Below are positions 1-5,107 of a stretch of 5,107 nt of DNA, piece by piece. The notes beneath the pieces are model-generated. The model was not told where the DNA came from. It searched no databases and saw only the letters and a list, made by a program, of their open reading frames with translations. The first letter of the stretch is position 1. Every line of letters starts with the position of its first letter. A program made the translations under genes and the position numbers. Source of the stretch: Eubacteriales bacterium (GTDB taxonomy: Bacteria; Bacillota_A; Clostridia; Christensenellales; Aristaeellaceae); NCBI GenBank assembly GCA_029974855.1, contig JARKQO010000083.1, positions 1 to 5,107 on the forward strand. Direction: 5' to 3'.

Positions 1-1503
1 TTGTTTGACGAGCTGGGCCGGGAAAAGTACGTGGATTGGTACGGCTACAGTGCCTCCGTTTCCCCCTACATCCTCCGGCAGTTTGAGAAGGAGATTGGCT
101 ATGCCTTCCGGCCCGAGATGATCGTGGATGAGGGCTACTACAACGGCCAGTACCGGGTCCCCGGCAAGGAATTCCTTGATTTTATGGCCTTTCAGCGGCG
201 GGAGGTGGCCAAGCTCGCCAAGGAGATGGTGGACATCGTCCATGAGGCAAAGCGGGAGGCCATGATGTTCCTGGGGGATCACTGGATCGGCACGGAGCCC
301 TTTATGGAGGAATTCGCCTCCATCGGCCTGGATGCGGTGGTGGGCAGCGTGGGCAACGGCAGCACCCTCAGGCTGATCAGCGATATCCAGGGCGTGCGCT
401 ATACGGAGGGGCGGCTTTTGCCCTACTTCTTCCCCGACACTTTTCATGAGGGCGGGGACCCGGTGGGGGAGGCCAAGGCAAACTGGGTGGCCGCGCGCCG
501 CGCCCTGCTTCGCAAGCCCCTGGACCGCATCGGCTACGGCGGCTACCTGAAGCTGGCCTGCGACTTCCCGGAGTTTCTGGAGTATGTGCGGCAGGTGGCC
601 GATGAGTTCAGGATGCTGTATGACAACGTGCACGGCATGGAGCCCTTCTGCCATAAGCGGGTGGCAGTGCTGAACTGCTGGGGCAAAATGCGGGCCTGGG
701 GTTGCCATATGGTGCACCATGCCCTGTACCAGAAGCAGAACTGCAGCTACGCGGGGGTCATCGAGGCCCTGTCCGGCATGCCCTTTGAGGTGCGCTTCAT
801 CAGCTTTGACGACATCCTGGATGACGAGGCGCTGCTGCGGGAAATCGACGTCATCCTCACCGTGGGGGACGGGGATACCGCCCATACCGGCGGCGAGTAC
901 TGGGACAACCCGCTGGTGGCGGAGCGGCTGCGGGGCTTTGTGGCCCGGGGCGGCGGGCTGATCGGCGTAGGGGAGCCCACCGGCCACCAGCGGCAGGGAC
1001 GGTATCTGCAGCTGGCCGATGTGCTGGGCGTGGAAAAGGAAACGGGCTTCACCTTGGGGTATGACAAGTACAACTGGACTCAGGAACCCCATTTCATCAC
1101 CGGGGAATGCAGCGCGGAGATTGACTTTGGGGAGGGCAAGAAGGGCATCTACGCCCTGGAGGGGACCAGCGTGCTGGTTGAAAGGGACAAGGAGGTGCAG
1201 CTGGCGGCCCGCTCCTATGGAAAGGGCCGAGCGGTCTATATAAGCGGCCTTCCCTACAGCCCCGAAAACAACCGCCTGCTGCACCGGGCGATTTTGTGGA
1301 GCGCCTGCGGGGAGGATTCCCTGAAGCGCTGGTTCAGCGACAACCTGAACATCGAAGTACACGCCTATGTGAAAAACGGGAAATACTGCGCGGTCAACAA
1401 CACCGATATGCCCCAGGCCACGACCCTGTACCTGGGCGACGGGGAAGCTTGTGAGCTGACTTTGGGGGGCAACGAGATCCGTTGGTTTGACATGGCGTTA
1501 TAA
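1..1503 (+). CDS. lnpA: 1,3-beta-galactosyl-N-acetylhexosamine phosphorylase (GH112), 5'-truncated
   Basis: This is the C-terminal 500 residues of a GH112 phosphorylase (family reaction EC 2.4.1.211). The family splits lacto-N-biose or galacto-N-biose with inorganic phosphate into galactose-1-phosphate plus GlcNAc or GalNAc in the cytoplasm. I see the later part of the TIM-barrel domain at about residues 1-215 (motifs VDWYGYSASVSPYIL, VDEGYYN, MMFLGDHWIG, GSVGNGSTLRLISD, FFPDTFHEGGDP). A central amidotransferase-like fold follows at about 216-440 (RVAVLNCWGK near 220-229, GGGLIGVGEPTGHQ at 317-330). The small C-terminal beta domain is at about 441-500 (VHAYVKNGKY). Known family members are roughly 720-750 residues, so about 230-250 residues lie upstream, and the TTG at position 1 is the window edge, not a start. 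The catalytic acid should be an Asp, possibly D43 or D60 of the fragment; I cannot fix which. No signal peptide can be judged. A GH112 galactosyl-rhamnose phosphorylase is the main alternative; the close match to GLNBP-type motifs favours the named function. Confidence 0.93.
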   Translation: MFDELGREKYVDWYGYSASVSPYILRQFEKEIGYAFRPEMIVDEGYYNGQYRVPGKEFLDFMAFQRREVAKLAKEMVDIVHEAKREAMMFLGDHWIGTEPFMEEFASIGLDAVVGSVGNGSTLRLISDIQGVRYTEGRLLPYFFPDTFHEGGDPVGEAKANWVAARRALLRKPLDRIGYGGYLKLACDFPEFLEYVRQVADEFRMLYDNVHGMEPFCHKRVAVLNCWGKMRAWGCHMVHHALYQKQNCSYAGVIEALSGMPFEVRFISFDDILDDEALLREIDVILTVGDGDTAHTGGEYWDNPLVAERLRGFVARGGGLIGVGEPTGHQRQGRYLQLADVLGVEKETGFTLGYDKYNWTQEPHFITGECSAEIDFGEGKKGIYALEGTSVLVERDKEVQLAARSYGKGRAVYISGLPYSPENNRLLHRAILWSACGEDSLKRWFSDNLNIEVHAYVKNGKYCAVNNTDMPQATTLYLGDGEACELTLGGNEIRWFDMAL

Positions 1504-1554
1504 AGAAAGGCGGCGGAGCCCCGTTTTCCTTGGCTTTCAGCGCAGGGAGTTGGG

Positions 1555-4580
<3,026 letters not shown>

Positions 4581-4714
4581 CCTCTTTCAGGTCCGTCCCT
4601 TTACGTATGGTTCAGTTGCAAAGCGGTATCCTGCTCGTAGCCGTTGAGTGATTTCCTTCGCAGGCATGGAGCGGGGCATAGCGGGTCCGCCCCGCAACCA
4701 TTCTGCCTCCCCGC
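4581..4714. other. intergenic region between convergent genes
   Basis: This 134-base spacer separates the stop codons of lacZ (+) and the FGGY kinase (-). Roughly 4585-4665 is visibly less GC-rich than the flanking genes. Apart from the inverted repeat at 4671-4695, I see no promoter, RNA gene or repeat. A 26-codon ATG-to-TGA frame exists on the minus strand (4587-4667), but it lacks a ribosome binding site and resembles nothing I recognise. Confidence 0.7.
4671..4695. terminator. GC-rich inverted repeat, candidate bidirectional terminator
   Basis: GCGGGGC (4671-4677) and GCCCCGC (4689-4695) form a perfect 7-base-pair stem around an 11-base loop. Its position between two convergent stop codons is where a shared terminator would be expected. 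However, neither strand has a run of T after the stem, so it is not a canonical intrinsic terminator, and short GC palindromes are common in DNA of this composition. Confidence 0.25.
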
Positions 4715-5107
4715 CTACAGTTCCGCCATCAGCGCCCGGTTGGCGTCGTAGAGCCTGCGGTAGAGCGGGTACCGTCCGTCATAGGAAGCCTTCCGGTCCG
4801 CCCGGGGCTCGTAGGCGGCGTCCAGCCGCACGATGGAGGCCGCTTCCCGGACGCTGTTGTACGTCCCGGTGGCGACCCCCGCCAGCAGCGCGGCCCCCAG
4901 GCAGGCCGCCTCCCGCACCTTCAGGGTGTGGACAGTCAGGCCCGTCACATCGGCCTTCATTTGGAGACCCAGGGGGGACTTCGCGCCGCCGCCCACGCAG
5001 CGCAGCGCCTGGACCTTCACGCCCGCCCCGTGCAGCGCCTCGATGTTCTCCCGCAGGTCAAAGCACAGCGCCTCCAGAATGGCCCGGGCGGCGTCGTAGC
5101 GGGTGGT
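4715..5107 (-). CDS. FGGY-family carbohydrate kinase, C-terminal fragment
   Basis: The last 130 residues of an FGGY sugar kinase, running off the right edge of the window; family members are usually about 480-520 residues. The frame is open to the window end, upstream of the GTG at 5018-5020, so that GTG is internal and not the start. The fragment carries the second ATPase-like domain: a helix (ILEALCFDLRENIEAL, about 10-25), the glycine-rich nucleotide-binding motif RCVGGGAKS (36-44), and the conserved EAACLGAALLAGVATGTY segment (66-83). The tail YPLYRRLYDANRAL is typical of FGGY kinases. These enzymes phosphorylate sugars or polyols (xylulose, fuculose, gluconate, glycerol and others) with ATP in the cytoplasm. 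The GGGAKSPL motif and EAACLGAA segment are most like xylulokinase-type members, but specificity lies mainly in the missing N-terminal domain. The position after SPL, often Trp in relatives I recall, is Gly here (residue 46). The gene converges on lacZ and so belongs to a different transcription unit. Confidence 0.9.
   Translation of the reverse strand, partial: TTRYDAARAILEALCFDLRENIEALHGAGVKVQALRCVGGGAKSPLGLQMKADVTGLTVHTLKVREAACLGAALLAGVATGTYNSVREAASIVRLDAAYEPRADRKASYDGRYPLYRRLYDANRALMAEL

Noticed and set aside
1487..1509. TTGACA (1487-1492) and TATAAA (1499-1504) as a promoter for lacZ
   Set aside because: Only 6 bases separate them instead of about 17. TTGACA lies in the phosphorylase codons for its last residues, and TATAAA spans the end of its final codon and the stop. 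Neither has a partner at correct spacing.
1504..1540. A terminator hairpin after the phosphorylase (GC-rich stretch followed by GTTTT)
   Set aside because: The best stem I can draw (CGG-AGCC-CCG) has three base pairs, which is too weak for an intrinsic terminator.
4587..4667. A 26-codon minus-strand frame (MPAKEITQRLRAGYRF...) between lacZ and the kinase
   Set aside because: It has no ribosome binding site and no recognised family. It is too short to distinguish from chance, although its lower GC content is noted in the findings.
4715..5020. The GTG at 5018-5020 as the start of a short 101-residue protein
   Set aside because: The frame stays open to the window edge, and the residues before the GTG continue the FGGY helix, so the gene is truncated by the window, not short.

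Overview
The window looks like a carbohydrate-use locus from a GC-rich, probably gut-associated anaerobe. A Clostridia-type Bacillota is my best guess. This rests on the strong G/C bias at third codon positions, the protein families present, and the 'GIGSNSCGP' C-terminal motif in the beta-galactosidase, which I associate with Firmicutes/Bacteroidetes-type LacZ proteins. The assignment is inference, because the window holds no taxonomic marker.

Layout. Positions 1-1503 (+) are the C-terminal two thirds of a GH112 galacto-N-biose/lacto-N-biose phosphorylase, whose N-terminus lies before the window. Positions 1504-1595 are a short spacer with no convincing terminator or promoter. It contains a possible 8-codon leader frame (1555-1581) whose stop codon overlaps the ribosome binding site of the next gene. 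Positions 1596-4580 (+) are a complete LacZ-type GH2 beta-galactosidase of 994 residues with both catalytic glutamates. Positions 4581-4714 are non-coding and hold a weak GC-rich inverted repeat. Positions 4715-5107 (-) are the C-terminal 130 residues of an FGGY-family sugar kinase, convergent with lacZ and cut by the window end.

How the genes fit together. The phosphorylase would split galactosyl-beta-1,3-N-acetylhexosamine disaccharides (lacto-N-biose from milk or type-1 glycans, galacto-N-biose from mucin core 1) with phosphate, giving galactose-1-phosphate and GlcNAc or GalNAc. The beta-galactosidase would hydrolyse lactose, N-acetyllactosamine or other terminal beta-galactosides. Together they form a plausible two-enzyme cytoplasmic module for host- or diet-derived beta-galactosides. 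The FGGY kinase is on the other strand and probably belongs to a separate unit; its sugar cannot be told from the C-terminus.

I found no mobile element, CRISPR array, RNA gene or clearly undescribed system. The observations most worth checking are the leader frame before lacZ, the phosphorylase/LacZ pairing, and the replaced active-site residues in the LacZ.
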